Below, in pieces: positions 36,214 to 45,095 of a stretch of DNA of 62,813 nt (position 1 is the stretch's first letter; every line of letters starts with the position of its first letter). The translations under genes were made by a program, and so were the position numbers. The notes below the pieces were generated by a model. The model saw nothing but the letters and a program-made list of their open reading frames with translations, had not been told where the DNA came from and searched no databases. Source of the stretch: JBKEDC01 sp047975205 (GTDB lineage Bacteria > Bacteroidota > Bacteroidia > Bacteroidales > Prolixibacteraceae); contig JBKEDC010000030.1 in the NCBI GenBank assembly GCA_047975205.1, positions 1-62,813 of the forward strand, written 5' to 3'.

Positions 36214-37029
36214 TTACTTTTTAGAGTTGTGTTTAACTAGGATGTCAATCAATGAAATTGAGGCATCTTCCATGCTGTTCACGATAGAATCAATTTTTGC
36301 TAAACAATAGTTATAGAAAATTTGAAGAATCATAGCAACGATAAGACCTGCTACAGTTGTAATCAATGCAACTTTAATACCTCCTGCTACAAGGGTAGGA
36401 CTAATATCACCGGCAACTTCAATCGCATCGAATGCCGCAATCATACCGATTACAGTACCCATGAATCCAAGCATAGGGGCAAGAGCAATGAAAAGAGCCA
36501 TCCAACTCAATCCCTTCTCTAACAGACCTGTTTGTACACCTCCGTAAGCAACAACAGTTTTTTCTACAACTTCCATGCCTTCATCAGAACGATCAAGACC
36601 TTGATAGAAAATACTAGCTACAGGACCACGAGTGTTACGACAAACTTCTTTTGCGGCTTCAATTCCACCTTGAGCCAATGCATCTTCTACTGCAAGTAAT
36701 AATTTCTTATTGTTAGTAGTTGCCAGGTTTAAGTAGATAACACGCTCTAAAGATAGAGCCAAACCTAAAATTAGACACACAAGCACGAAAGCCATGAATC
36801 CAACACCACCTTCAATAAATTTTTGTTTCAAAGCACTATGCAATCCTCTTCCATTTTCTACTTCTGCAGCAGCCGTTTCTTCTTGTGCCGCCGTGTTCGT
36901 AGATTCTTGTTGAACAGAATTGGTTTGTTCTGTTGCAGTGTCTTGTGCAAATAGTGCAGTCGGTTGTGCAACATAAAGCATACCAAATACCGCTAACAAC
37001 GCAAATAGTTTCTTCATCACTGGTTTCAT
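36214..37029 (-). CDS. exbB: ExbB/TolQ-type proton channel protein
   Basis: A 271-residue MotA/TolQ/ExbB family protein. It begins with a signal-like hydrophobic segment (MKKLFALLAVFGMLYVAQPTA) and a Gln/Glu/Thr-rich linker, then three further helices: FMAFVLVCLILGLALSLE, a helix around SWMALFIALAPMLGFMGTVIGM, and VALITTVAGLIVAMILQIFYNY. An ATG at 37017 is an equally possible start. It is the first gene of the exb operon and has a -7 box upstream. Confidence 0.93.
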   Translation of the reverse strand: MKPVMKKLFALLAVFGMLYVAQPTALFAQDTATEQTNSVQQESTNTAAQEETAAAEVENGRGLHSALKQKFIEGGVGFMAFVLVCLILGLALSLERVIYLNLATTNNKKLLLAVEDALAQGGIEAAKEVCRNTRGPVASIFYQGLDRSDEGMEVVEKTVVAYGGVQTGLLEKGLSWMALFIALAPMLGFMGTVIGMIAAFDAIEVAGDISPTLVAGGIKVALITTVAGLIVAMILQIFYNYCLAKIDSIVNSMEDASISLIDILVKHNSKK

Positions 37030-37084
37030 TTTAATAATACTTAATTTTTAATTATTTGATTTCTATTTTAATCTTAAAATCTCA

Positions 37085-37092
37085 CAAATTTA
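37085..37092 (-). promoter_or_regulatory. -7 box of the exb operon
   Basis: The minus strand reads TAAATTTG, fitting TAnnTTTG, 55 bases before the first ATG. Confidence 0.5.
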
Positions 37093-37199
37093 CAATATTT
37101 CGAGAGTAATTCTACCGAATACACTCGAATTCTTTCACATTTTTGATGAGCCTTGTTATTTCGGTCGCAAATTGCAAAAAAAAAAGCAAATTCAAGCAA

Positions 37200-38255
37200 C
37201 TATTGTTGAATTTCTCCTCTTAAACTTTGTTTCATCTTTAATTCGGTCTCATTTACTCCCAGTTTTCGTCCCAACAAATACATAAGTTTAGTGATTGCTG
37301 CTTCGGTAGTCATATCTTTTCCGTTAATTACTCCGGCATTAAGCAATTCTCTACTGGCTTCGTATTTTCCTATTTTGACAACACCCCCTTCGCATTGAGT
37401 TACAATGACTATAAGTATACCCATATTGATTGCTTCTTTTATGAGTCGAGAGTATTTGCTGTTTGTAGGGAATGTACCGGACCCATATACTTCAACTACC
37501 ATACCTTTTAATCCTGGTGTATTAATAATGCTTTCCATCACCGCAGCTTGTATTCCGGGGAACATTCGCAATATAACAACATTTCTATCGAAATCTGTTC
37601 GTATGCCGAGCCTAGCTTCATCATTGAATGGGAGTAGGTTTTCATAGAAATATTTTATGTCAACTCCTGCTTTGGCGAGTAGGGCATAATTTGGTGAGTG
37701 AAAAGCACTAAAATGATCAGAATGACGTTTGACCGTTCTATTTGCACGTAAAAGTTTGTAGTCGAAATAAATACACACTTCTGATATAATAGGCTTATTA
37801 TATTCGTTTTTGGCAGCTGCAATCTCTATGGAGGTTATTAAATTCTCTTTCCCATCGGTACGGAGAACTCCAATAGGTAACTGAGATCCGGTAAAGATGA
37901 CTGGCTTAGCTAAGTGTTCTAGCATAAAGCTCACGGCAGATGCAGTATATGCCATAGTGTCGGTACCGTGGAGGATAACAAACCCATCAAATCTGTCATA
38001 GTTAGATTCAATGATTAGAGCTACTTCTGCCCATCGATCCGGATCCATATTGGAAGAATCGATAGGTGAGTCGAAAGTTATAGCTTCTAAATTATACCCT
38101 AAACGATTCAGCTCAGGTACTTCGTAAATGATATTATCGAATTGCACCGGACTTAGGCCGCTATTTTTTTGCACCATACCGATGGTACCCCCCGTGTATA
38201 TTATTAATACCGATGGTACTCCTTTATTTTTTGATCCGAATACTAAACCATTCAT
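37200..38255 (-). CDS. ansA: L-asparaginase, type I
   Basis: Hydrolyses asparagine to aspartate and ammonia. The protein is 351 residues with no signal peptide, so cytosolic. The first threonine motif is YTGGTIGM with nucleophile Thr24. The second is ILHGTDTMAYTAS (about residue 94), holding the Thr-Asp pair. It starts three bases after the tatD stop codon and ends the metF-usp-tatD-ansA group. Confidence 0.93.
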   Translation of the reverse strand: MNGLVFGSKNKGVPSVLIIYTGGTIGMVQKNSGLSPVQFDNIIYEVPELNRLGYNLEAITFDSPIDSSNMDPDRWAEVALIIESNYDRFDGFVILHGTDTMAYTASAVSFMLEHLAKPVIFTGSQLPIGVLRTDGKENLITSIEIAAAKNEYNKPIISEVCIYFDYKLLRANRTVKRHSDHFSAFHSPNYALLAKAGVDIKYFYENLLPFNDEARLGIRTDFDRNVVILRMFPGIQAAVMESIINTPGLKGMVVEVYGSGTFPTNSKYSRLIKEAINMGILIVIVTQCEGGVVKIGKYEASRELLNAGVINGKDMTTEAAITKLMYLLGRKLGVNETELKMKQSLRGEIQQ

Positions 38256-38258
38256 AAG

Positions 38259-39023
38259 TTACAGTGCAAAAGTGTTAAGTGCGTTAGTTGTTGTAATTTT
38301 TTCAATCGATTGGGTCTCTGTGTTGTGTAGTTTTGCTACCTTTTGAGCTATATTGGGAATATAAGCACTTTCGTTCCGTTTGCCCCGATAAGGAACAGGA
38401 GTCAGGTATGGAGCATCGGTTTCTAACACGAGATGTTCAGGCGAAATATCGGCGATTACTTTATCCATACCTGCGTTTTTAAAAGTAACAACTCCGCTAA
38501 CACCTATTTTAAAGCCTAGTTTGATTACTTCCTGTGCTTCTTCCATACTTCCGGAGAAACTATGGAATACACCTTTAATCCCTTCGAATTTATTAGCATG
38601 CAGAACCTCCATTGTTTCATTGAAAGCGTTTCTATTGTGTATTGCTATGGGGAGATTGTACGCCTGAGCCCATTTAATCTGTTGAGCAAAAACTATTTTT
38701 TGTTCTTCCAAATATGTTTTATCCCAATACAAGTCCATTCCAATTTCTCCGATAGCAATGAAGTTTCGTTTTCGAAGCCAAGTATCTACCATATCCAATT
38801 CTTTTTGATAGTCTTCCTTAACAGAAGTAGGGTGTACTCCTATCATAGGATAACATATTTGAGGATATTTGTCGACCAAATCGATTAAAGAGCTTATAGA
38901 CTCTCTATCTACGTTAGGAATAAATATCTTTTCAACACCTTCATCGAGGGCTCTGCGAATAACGATATCTCTGTCATCGTCAAAATCGTTTAGATAAATG
39001 TGTGCGTGGGTATCAATGAACAT
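38259..39023 (-). CDS. tatD: TatD family metal-dependent DNase/hydrolase
   Basis: A 254-residue TIM-barrel metallohydrolase. Metal ligands are H6 and H8 in FIDTHAHIYL, Glu in AIGEIGMDLYWDK, His in AIHNRN and in GVFHSFSG, and Asp in LETDAPYLTP. Relatives act as 3'-5' exonucleases in DNA repair, or as D-aminoacyl-tRNA deacylases. It lies two bases after the universal-stress gene and three before ansA, so it is translated within an operon. Confidence 0.93.
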   Translation of the reverse strand: MFIDTHAHIYLNDFDDDRDIVIRRALDEGVEKIFIPNVDRESISSLIDLVDKYPQICYPMIGVHPTSVKEDYQKELDMVDTWLRKRNFIAIGEIGMDLYWDKTYLEEQKIVFAQQIKWAQAYNLPIAIHNRNAFNETMEVLHANKFEGIKGVFHSFSGSMEEAQEVIKLGFKIGVSGVVTFKNAGMDKVIADISPEHLVLETDAPYLTPVPYRGKRNESAYIPNIAQKVAKLHNTETQSIEKITTTNALNTFAL

Positions 39024-39025
39024 AC

Positions 39026-39913
39026 TTAGAATATAGAATATTTTTCCGGAGCGATACAGAATATAGGTGTATCGGTTTGTAATATTACTTCAGAAGCTAC
39101 TCGACCGATATAGTTGAAATCGAAGATACTCTCTTGATGGGTCATCAATACGGTAAGGTCGGCTTTTGTAGCATTAATAAATTCGGGAATCATTTGATTA
39201 ATTGTTTTACCCTCTTGTTCCATTAAGATGGTAGTCTCTGTTTTAATCCCTGATTCTTCTAGATGAAACCTAGCTTCTTTAATTTTACGGTACACAGAAG
39301 TTTCTTCTAATACCAATGTGTTTTTAATAGCAGAAACAATGTGTACATCAGCACTATAAGCATGAGCCAAGCGTTCTGCCCAAATTAACTTACCGCGATA
39401 AGGCTGAAATAAATCGATGGGCAATAATATCTTACTTGCTTGAATGGGGTTGTTCCCTCCGGCGTAGGTTAACACCGGGCAACATGCCTCCTGAATAATC
39501 AGCTTGATGTTGTTTTCCCATAAAGATTGAGCATTAGGATCGGTTACCAAACGTTTGTTGAGCAGAAGTAAGTCGTGTGGATCCTTTTGTTGCACTCGTT
39601 TTACACCGGTCATGATTGAACCGGGAATTACCACCAAATGCATATACTCAGGCACGCGATATTCTTTCAAATTATCACACACAAACATGCGTAGTTGGTC
39701 TTCTGCAGGCAATAGTGCCGAACGATTTTGGAAAAACTGACTCAGCCAATCCGGCAGTTCAGATTCTTCATCGACAGACAGCAATAAGGTAACTTCGCAA
39801 TCATAGCGATTATGAAAGTTTACAGCTCGTTGGATTACGGTTCTGCCTTCATCGGTTAAGGTGATAGGTATTAGCACCTTATTCACGGTTGTAGTTATGG
39901 CTTGCTCTTTCAT
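39026..39913 (-). CDS. Two-domain universal stress protein
   Basis: A 295-residue protein with two UspA-type domains. Domain one begins with KVLIPITLTDEGRTVIQRAVN (about residue 13), and domain two with SKILLPIDLFQPYRGKLIWAERLA (about 160). The C-terminal GRVASEVILQTDTPIFCIAP carries the family's phosphate-loop region in altered form, so ATP binding is uncertain. Role in stress survival is by family. It is in the metF-usp-tatD-ansA group. Confidence 0.85.
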   Translation of the reverse strand: MKEQAITTTVNKVLIPITLTDEGRTVIQRAVNFHNRYDCEVTLLLSVDEESELPDWLSQFFQNRSALLPAEDQLRMFVCDNLKEYRVPEYMHLVVIPGSIMTGVKRVQQKDPHDLLLLNKRLVTDPNAQSLWENNIKLIIQEACCPVLTYAGGNNPIQASKILLPIDLFQPYRGKLIWAERLAHAYSADVHIVSAIKNTLVLEETSVYRKIKEARFHLEESGIKTETTILMEQEGKTINQMIPEFINATKADLTVLMTHQESIFDFNYIGRVASEVILQTDTPIFCIAPEKYSIF

Positions 39914-39950
39914 GATTGTGGTTTCTAGGTTAGTTATTTAGTCATTTATC

Positions 39951-40904
39951 TTAAAACACAGCTTTTATAATGTTTTTTGTACAGTCGGAAACTCCCATAG
40001 TGTACATATGCAGGCTGGGTGCTTTTGCCGCCACTAATTCTTTGGCTTGCTGAATTGCCCATTCTGTTCCAACCACTTTAGCGTCTTTATCGGTTTTGCA
40101 GCGAAGTAATTCATTTACTAATTCATCAGGAAGGTCGATACTGAATATTTTTGGCAATACGGTTAGCTGGCGTAAAGTGCTGATTGATTTGATGCCCGGA
40201 ATAATAGGCACGTTAATTCCTGCAGCCCTGCATTTTTCCACAAAGTTAAAATACACTTGATTATCGAAAAACATTTGAGTGACAATATACTCGGCTCCGG
40301 CATCAACCTTTTGTTTCAGATAATTTAAATCGGTGCTGAGGTTTGGTGCCTCGAAATGTTTTTCGGGATAACCCGCTACTCCGATACAAAAGTCTAATTC
40401 CGCTGTATTTCTGAGATCGGGATCAAGATATTTTCCTTGGCCTAAGTTTTTAATCTGCTGCACTAATTCATTGGCGTTGCCATGACCTTCTTCTTCTGCT
40501 TGAAATACAATATCTGTTTTTATCCCGTCGCCACGCAATGCGAGCACATTTTCAATGCCCAAGAAATTTAAGTCCATAAGCACGTGTTCGGTTTCACTTT
40601 TAGAGAACCCTCCACACAATATATGAGGAACAACGGGAATGTTGTATTTATGTTGAATAGACGCCGCAATAGCTACTGCTCCCGGACGTTTGCGAACAAC
40701 TTGTTTCTTAATATCACCATTGGGCAATTCTTTATATATCATTTCGTCGCGGTGCGTAGTGATATTGATATACTGAGGATGGAGCTCCAATAAATTCTCA
40801 ATGGTATTGTAAATATTGCTGGCATTATTCCCTTTCAGCGGAGGAAGGAGCTCGAAGGAGAATAGTGTGTTATTACTTTTATTGATTATGTCGATTACTT
40901 TCAT
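39951..40904 (-). CDS. metF: 5,10-methylenetetrahydrofolate reductase
   Basis: FAD enzyme that makes 5-methyl-THF for methionine synthesis, 317 residues. The N-terminal FSFELLPPLKGNN contains the catalytic Glu. LALRGDG, the ECVTQMFFDN-like stretch YIVTQMFFDNQVYFNF and PGIKSI are family motifs. No S-box, cobalamin or T-box structure was recognised in the leader. A -7 box lies 17 bases upstream of the ATG. Confidence 0.95.
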   Translation of the reverse strand: MKVIDIINKSNNTLFSFELLPPLKGNNASNIYNTIENLLELHPQYINITTHRDEMIYKELPNGDIKKQVVRKRPGAVAIAASIQHKYNIPVVPHILCGGFSKSETEHVLMDLNFLGIENVLALRGDGIKTDIVFQAEEEGHGNANELVQQIKNLGQGKYLDPDLRNTAELDFCIGVAGYPEKHFEAPNLSTDLNYLKQKVDAGAEYIVTQMFFDNQVYFNFVEKCRAAGINVPIIPGIKSISTLRQLTVLPKIFSIDLPDELVNELLRCKTDKDAKVVGTEWAIQQAKELVAAKAPSLHMYTMGVSDCTKNIIKAVF

Positions 40905-40920
40905 CTGATTGTGTTTTACA

Positions 40921-40928
40921 CAAAGATA
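40921..40928 (-). promoter_or_regulatory. -7 box of metF
   Basis: The minus strand reads TATCTTTG, fitting TAnnTTTG, close to the ATG at 40904. Confidence 0.5.
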
Positions 40929-41059
40929 AGCAATGCGACCGATATTTTATATGCTATTTTAATATTGTTTATTCAAATTTTAGGAGAGGGTTACTTTGCA
41001 GGCTGAAATGAAAACATATTCTCTAACAATATTTCACTACTTAATCGAGCAAGCTTTTT

Positions 41060-41067
41060 TATCTTTG
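41060..41067 (+). promoter_or_regulatory. -7 box of the 2-hydroxyacid dehydrogenase gene
   Basis: TATCTTTG fits TAnnTTTG, 26 bases before the ATG at 41093. Confidence 0.55.
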
Positions 41068-41092
41068 TATTACATATAAAAGGCCGTTAATT

Positions 41093-42049
41093 ATGAAGAT
41101 AGTAGTTTTAGATACCTATTCGGTGAATCCCGGTGATTTAAGTTTTAATACATTGGAAGATTTAGGCACAGTGCAAATGTATGAGCTTACACAACCTCAG
41201 GAAGTTATTGAACGAGCTCGAGATGCAGAAATTATTCTGACGAATAAAGTCCTTTTTTCTAAAGACATTATAACAGAATTGCCTCAGTTAAAATATATTG
41301 GTATTCTGGCAACAGGTGTAAATAATGTCGATTTAGATGCAGCTCGCGAAGCCGGCATTACAGTGACAAATATCCCTGCTTACAGCACAGATTCCGTAGC
41401 GCAGATGGTATTTGCTCATTTCTTGTGTGTAACAAACCATGTGGAAGACTACAATAAATCGGTACATGAAGGAGCGTGGGTAAACTCTCCTCACTTTTGT
41501 TTCTACACCCATCGTCTTTTAGAGATGAGCGGCAAAACTTTGGGTATTGTCGGCTTTGGTAAAATCGGTCAGACTATTGCCAAGATTGCCTTGGCATTTG
41601 GTATGCAAGTTATATTCGTTAATCGGAGCAACAAAGAAGGAGTAATGCCGAGAACCAAGCAAGTTGGTATGAATGAGCTGTTCAGCAAAAGTGATTTTAT
41701 TAGTTTGAATGCTCCGTTAACCGCCGATAATGAGGGTTTTATAAATGCTAACTTGTTGGATTCGTGTAAAAAAGAGGTAATTATATCGAACACAGGCAGA
41801 GGGGCTTTAGTGAATGAGCACGATATGGCGAATGCACTCCGTAACCAAACCATTCAGGCGTATTGTACAGATGTGCTTTCGCAAGAACCACCACAAGCCG
41901 ACAATCCTTTATTGCAGGCTAAAAATTGTTATCTCACACCTCATGTTGCATGGGCAAGTGTGGAGGCAAGAAGACGTTTAATTGAAATTGCAGTGCAAAA
42001 TGTGCGATATTTTTTAGAAAATAGCCCTCAGAATGTAGTAAATTTTTAG
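41093..42049 (+). CDS. D-2-hydroxyacid dehydrogenase (NAD-dependent)
   Basis: A 318-residue dehydrogenase of the D-isomer-specific family. Substrate-domain motif NVDLDAAREAGITVTNIPAYST, NAD-binding GxGxxG (IVGFGKIGQTIA, about residue 153), the catalytic Glu in the CTDVLSQEPP stretch and the C-terminal TPHVAWAS His are present. It resembles glycerate/hydroxypyruvate dehydrogenases of Bacteroidales. The exact substrate cannot be assigned. It is transcribed alone. Confidence 0.87.
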   Translation: MKIVVLDTYSVNPGDLSFNTLEDLGTVQMYELTQPQEVIERARDAEIILTNKVLFSKDIITELPQLKYIGILATGVNNVDLDAAREAGITVTNIPAYSTDSVAQMVFAHFLCVTNHVEDYNKSVHEGAWVNSPHFCFYTHRLLEMSGKTLGIVGFGKIGQTIAKIALAFGMQVIFVNRSNKEGVMPRTKQVGMNELFSKSDFISLNAPLTADNEGFINANLLDSCKKEVIISNTGRGALVNEHDMANALRNQTIQAYCTDVLSQEPPQADNPLLQAKNCYLTPHVAWASVEARRRLIEIAVQNVRYFLENSPQNVVNF

Positions 42050-42157
42050 GGAAATATCCTCCATTTATGAATAAGACGGGGCATTTGATTCTAGAATCTA
42101 CGTGTCTTTTGCCCAAATTCGGATTCTACAATTTAATGAAAGCAAATCTTTGTGTGA

Positions 42158-43633
42158 TTAATCTTCCATCATTGTACTGTAAATATATTCCATATCGACA
42201 TGCGCACGAACATGGTCGGCAAGCTTGTTGTATTGTTCTTCTTTGAACTCAGCTAAATTAAAATCCTGAATATCCATATCAAGGGTATTCGATTCCAAGA
42301 TATCTTTAATTATAACCGTATTATCGAATATCCCATGTTGGTAACTCCCCCATAGCTTATCCGACACCAAACAACCTTCATCATCACCGCTTTGCATCTT
42401 GCACAGTGGTTTTCCTCCTCGCAGGAAACTTTCCCCCATGTGGATCTCATAACCGGAACACAATTGGGGCTGATTTTTATAGTAAAATGAGCTTTGTTCT
42501 GTTTTTTTCTCTTTACCGAGTGTACTTACCACAGGGAGTAGTCCTAAACCGGGAAGTGATTTAATTTTACTTTCCATACCGTAAGGATCATGAATTTCTT
42601 CGCCCATCATTTGGTAACCGCCACAAATACCGTAGATAGCCTTTCCATCTTCTTTAGCTTGCAAAATAGCTTTGGCTATGCCCATTTGGCGCAACCATTG
42701 CAAATCGGAAATCGTGCTTTTACTGCCGGGAATTATTATAATATCAGCTTGTAATATTTCTTCCGGATTAGCCGTATAAAAAACCTGTAGTTCATCAATA
42801 CGCTCCAAGGCATTAAAGTCCGTGAAATTACTCATCTGTTTTAGTAACACAATAGCTACCTTTATTTCGCCGCGTTGTTTATACTCTCGCTTGTTGTCGA
42901 GCACTACGCTATCTTCTTGCTCTATGTGAATATCTCTGAAATAAGGTACTACACCTACTACTTTCACCTTACACAGGTCTTCAAGCATTTGTTTCCCTTT
43001 TTTAAAGAGTTTAATATCTCCTCTGAATTTATTAATCAATACGCCTTTAATTTTTTTGCGCTCTTCGTTGGGGAGCAGCTCTAATGTGCCATACACACTG
43101 CCAAAAATGCCGCCTTTGTCAATATCGGCAATAAGTATGGTGCTGGCATCGCATTCCATTGCCATTTTCATATTGGTAACATCTTTATCCCAAAGGTTTA
43201 CCTCCGATATGCTTCCTGCTCCTTCCAACACAATCGGATTATATTGCTCTTGCAAATGATGCAACGCTTTTACTGCCTCTTGGAATAGAAATGCTCTATC
43301 CGTTTTTAAAAAATATTCTTGTGCCGACTGAGTCCCCAGTGGCTTACCATTGAGTATTACTTGTGCTTTCTGCTCATTCGTCGGTTTGAGTAAAATCGGG
43401 TTCATCGCACTTTGACACGGAATGCCACACGCCTCTGCCTGAACAACTTGTGCGCGCCCCATTTCCAAACCTTCTGAGCTGGCATATGAGTTCAACGACA
43501 TGTTTTGAGCCTTAAAAGGAGCCGGATTATAGCCATCTTGTTTAATAATCCTACAAAAAGCGGCATTAATAATAGATTTCCCGACATCAGAGCCGGTTCC
43601 TACAAACATTAGGGGTTTTAGCATTTTCTTCAT
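42158..43633 (-). CDS. cobQ: Cobyric acid synthase
   Basis: Amidates adenosylcobyrinic acid a,c-diamide at four side chains using glutamine and ATP. From the ATG at 43633 (MKKMLKPLMFVGTGSDVGKS) it is 491 residues; a frame extending 30 residues upstream lacks family resemblance. The ATP-binding domain opens with the P-loop-like GTGSDVGKS. The C-terminal class I amidotransferase has the nucleophile Cys in GICGGYQMMG and the His in SYQHGIFD. No other cobalamin gene and no recognisable B12 riboswitch is in the window. Convergent with the dehydrogenase gene. Confidence 0.94.
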   Translation of the reverse strand: MKKMLKPLMFVGTGSDVGKSIINAAFCRIIKQDGYNPAPFKAQNMSLNSYASSEGLEMGRAQVVQAEACGIPCQSAMNPILLKPTNEQKAQVILNGKPLGTQSAQEYFLKTDRAFLFQEAVKALHHLQEQYNPIVLEGAGSISEVNLWDKDVTNMKMAMECDASTILIADIDKGGIFGSVYGTLELLPNEERKKIKGVLINKFRGDIKLFKKGKQMLEDLCKVKVVGVVPYFRDIHIEQEDSVVLDNKREYKQRGEIKVAIVLLKQMSNFTDFNALERIDELQVFYTANPEEILQADIIIIPGSKSTISDLQWLRQMGIAKAILQAKEDGKAIYGICGGYQMMGEEIHDPYGMESKIKSLPGLGLLPVVSTLGKEKKTEQSSFYYKNQPQLCSGYEIHMGESFLRGGKPLCKMQSGDDEGCLVSDKLWGSYQHGIFDNTVIIKDILESNTLDMDIQDFNLAEFKEEQYNKLADHVRAHVDMEYIYSTMMED

Positions 43634-44011
43634 CACGTGATACATTGTGGTAATTGGCTTGCAAATATAATGAATGCAATGTAGCCGTTTAATGTTGAAT
43701 GAGGAAAAATGACTATTAATCACTCTTGTTGTTTAGTTATTTATTATCAGTTTGTTGGCTGTTTGTTTTGTTTGGCTTGCTGTTTGCCGGGCTCTTTATC
43801 TCATTCCTAATCGGATGAAAAAGAGTTTTTAGGGGATTTTCTTCTTTCATGAAAGCAATAAAAAATGCTAATTGTACTAATTATTGTGAGCGTATAGCCC
43901 CAAAAACAATTGGGAGCTTTCATCTTGCCGGAGAATAGCTTCACAAAGCAGGTGAAATTGTTTTTTCTCTTCAAGAAATAGCGTAAAGATATAGATATCG
44001 TATTCTTTTTG
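43634..44011. other. Gene-free stretch upstream of cobQ
   Basis: No coding frame is supported. No B12-box-like GCCACTG was seen, and no strong hairpin. The sequence is AT-rich with T-rich runs. Confidence 0.4.
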
Positions 44012-44347
44012 TTACTTCAGCTTCGGATTATTTTGGTGTCTTTCTTTATCTCGCTTTGTTTTCTTTTCCATATTCTCGATGAAAGCTTTGTTCAGATCTA
44101 CACCTGTTTGATTGGCTAGGCAAATAAGCACCCAAAGCACATCTGCCATTTCATCGGCTAGATTGTGGCTTAAATCACTCTTTTTAAACGATTGATCGCC
44201 ATAGGTTCTAGCCATGATTCGAGCAAGTTCTCCCACTTCCTCCGTGAGTATTGTCATGTTGGTAAGCTCATTGAAATAGCGCACTCCGATGGTTCTAATC
44301 CATTGATCAACTAAAGTTTGCGCTTCCTTAATACTGATGTCTTTCAT
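44012..44347 (-). CDS. MazG-like nucleotide pyrophosphohydrolase
   Basis: A 111-residue all-alpha NTP pyrophosphatase. The metal-binding pattern is TEEVGEL (about residue 35) with DEMADVLW (about 65), as in the MazG/iMazG group. It likely removes damaged or excess nucleoside triphosphates. It lies ten bases after dtd on the same strand, a pairing of two quality-control enzymes. Confidence 0.88.
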   Translation of the reverse strand: MKDISIKEAQTLVDQWIRTIGVRYFNELTNMTILTEEVGELARIMARTYGDQSFKKSDLSHNLADEMADVLWVLICLANQTGVDLNKAFIENMEKKTKRDKERHQNNPKLK

Positions 44348-44357
44348 AGTGATAATA

Positions 44358-44813
44358 TTAAAAATCGCGATTTTTACTGTCCATAATAATGGTTACCGGA
44401 CCATCATTGAGAAGTTGCACCTGCATATCTGCGCCAAACTTGCCTGTGCCTACTTCTTTTCCTAACTCGGAGGAAAGACACGATACAAACTGCTCATATA
44501 GGGGAATAGCTATGGCAGGCTTTGCCGCACGAATATAAGATGGGCGGTTACCTTTTTTGGTTGAGGCGTGTAAGGTGAATTGACTAATAACTAGAATTTC
44601 GCCTTCAATGTCTTGCAGCGAATTGTTCATGAGTCCGTCATCATCATTGAAGATGCGCAGGTTGCACACTTTTCGACATAAGCAATTGATATCTTCCGAG
44701 GTATCGTCATCTTCTATTCCAACTAAAATAAGTAATCCTTGTTGAATGCTTGATTTTATTTGTTCGTTTATGCTTACCGAAGCCGATGAAACGCGTTGAA
44801 TGACTAATCGCAT
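44358..44813 (-). CDS. dtd: D-aminoacyl-tRNA deacylase
   Basis: Removes D-amino acids (and glycine) from mischarged tRNAs. The protein is 151 residues, standard for DTD. The signature motifs SQFTLHA (about 80) and the C-terminal NDGPVTIIMDS (a Gly-cisPro-type motif) form the chiral-proofreading site. The N-terminal MRLVIQRVSSASVSI is also canonical. It is the first gene of the pair with the MazG-like gene. Confidence 0.95.
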   Translation of the reverse strand: MRLVIQRVSSASVSINEQIKSSIQQGLLILVGIEDDDTSEDINCLCRKVCNLRIFNDDDGLMNNSLQDIEGEILVISQFTLHASTKKGNRPSYIRAAKPAIAIPLYEQFVSCLSSELGKEVGTGKFGADMQVQLLNDGPVTIIMDSKNRDF

Positions 44814-45055
44814 GCTGCTATGATTATATGGATGTAACTAAGTTTTCTGACGTTTCAAAGATAGTGTGAAAAATTAGAATAGAATAAAGGGCACATAAGT
44901 CACTTCAGAATATAACCCGAATTTATTTGCTTAAATAGAATGTAATCCGAATATCGGGTATCATGGAATGAGATGAGTATTTCAAAGAATTGAACATTTA
45001 ATTTAAACTTGCATCTATTTTGGCAATAATGTTATTTTCTTTAAAAAAAGCTTGT

Positions 45056-45063
45056 TACATTTG
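45056..45063 (+). promoter_or_regulatory. -7 box of mdh
   Basis: TACATTTG fits TAnnTTTG, 33 bases before the ATG. The 240 bases between dtd and this box show nothing else. Confidence 0.5.
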
Positions 45064-45095
45064 GTGTACAATATAGACATTAAAAAAATAGAACA

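Noticed and set aside
42080..42140. Terminator between the dehydrogenase and cobQ genes
   Set aside because: The GATTCTAGAATC palindrome and nearby repeats give only a weak stem without a T run.
43634..44011. Cobalamin riboswitch upstream of cobQ
   Set aside because: No B12-box-like sequence or strong conserved stems were seen.
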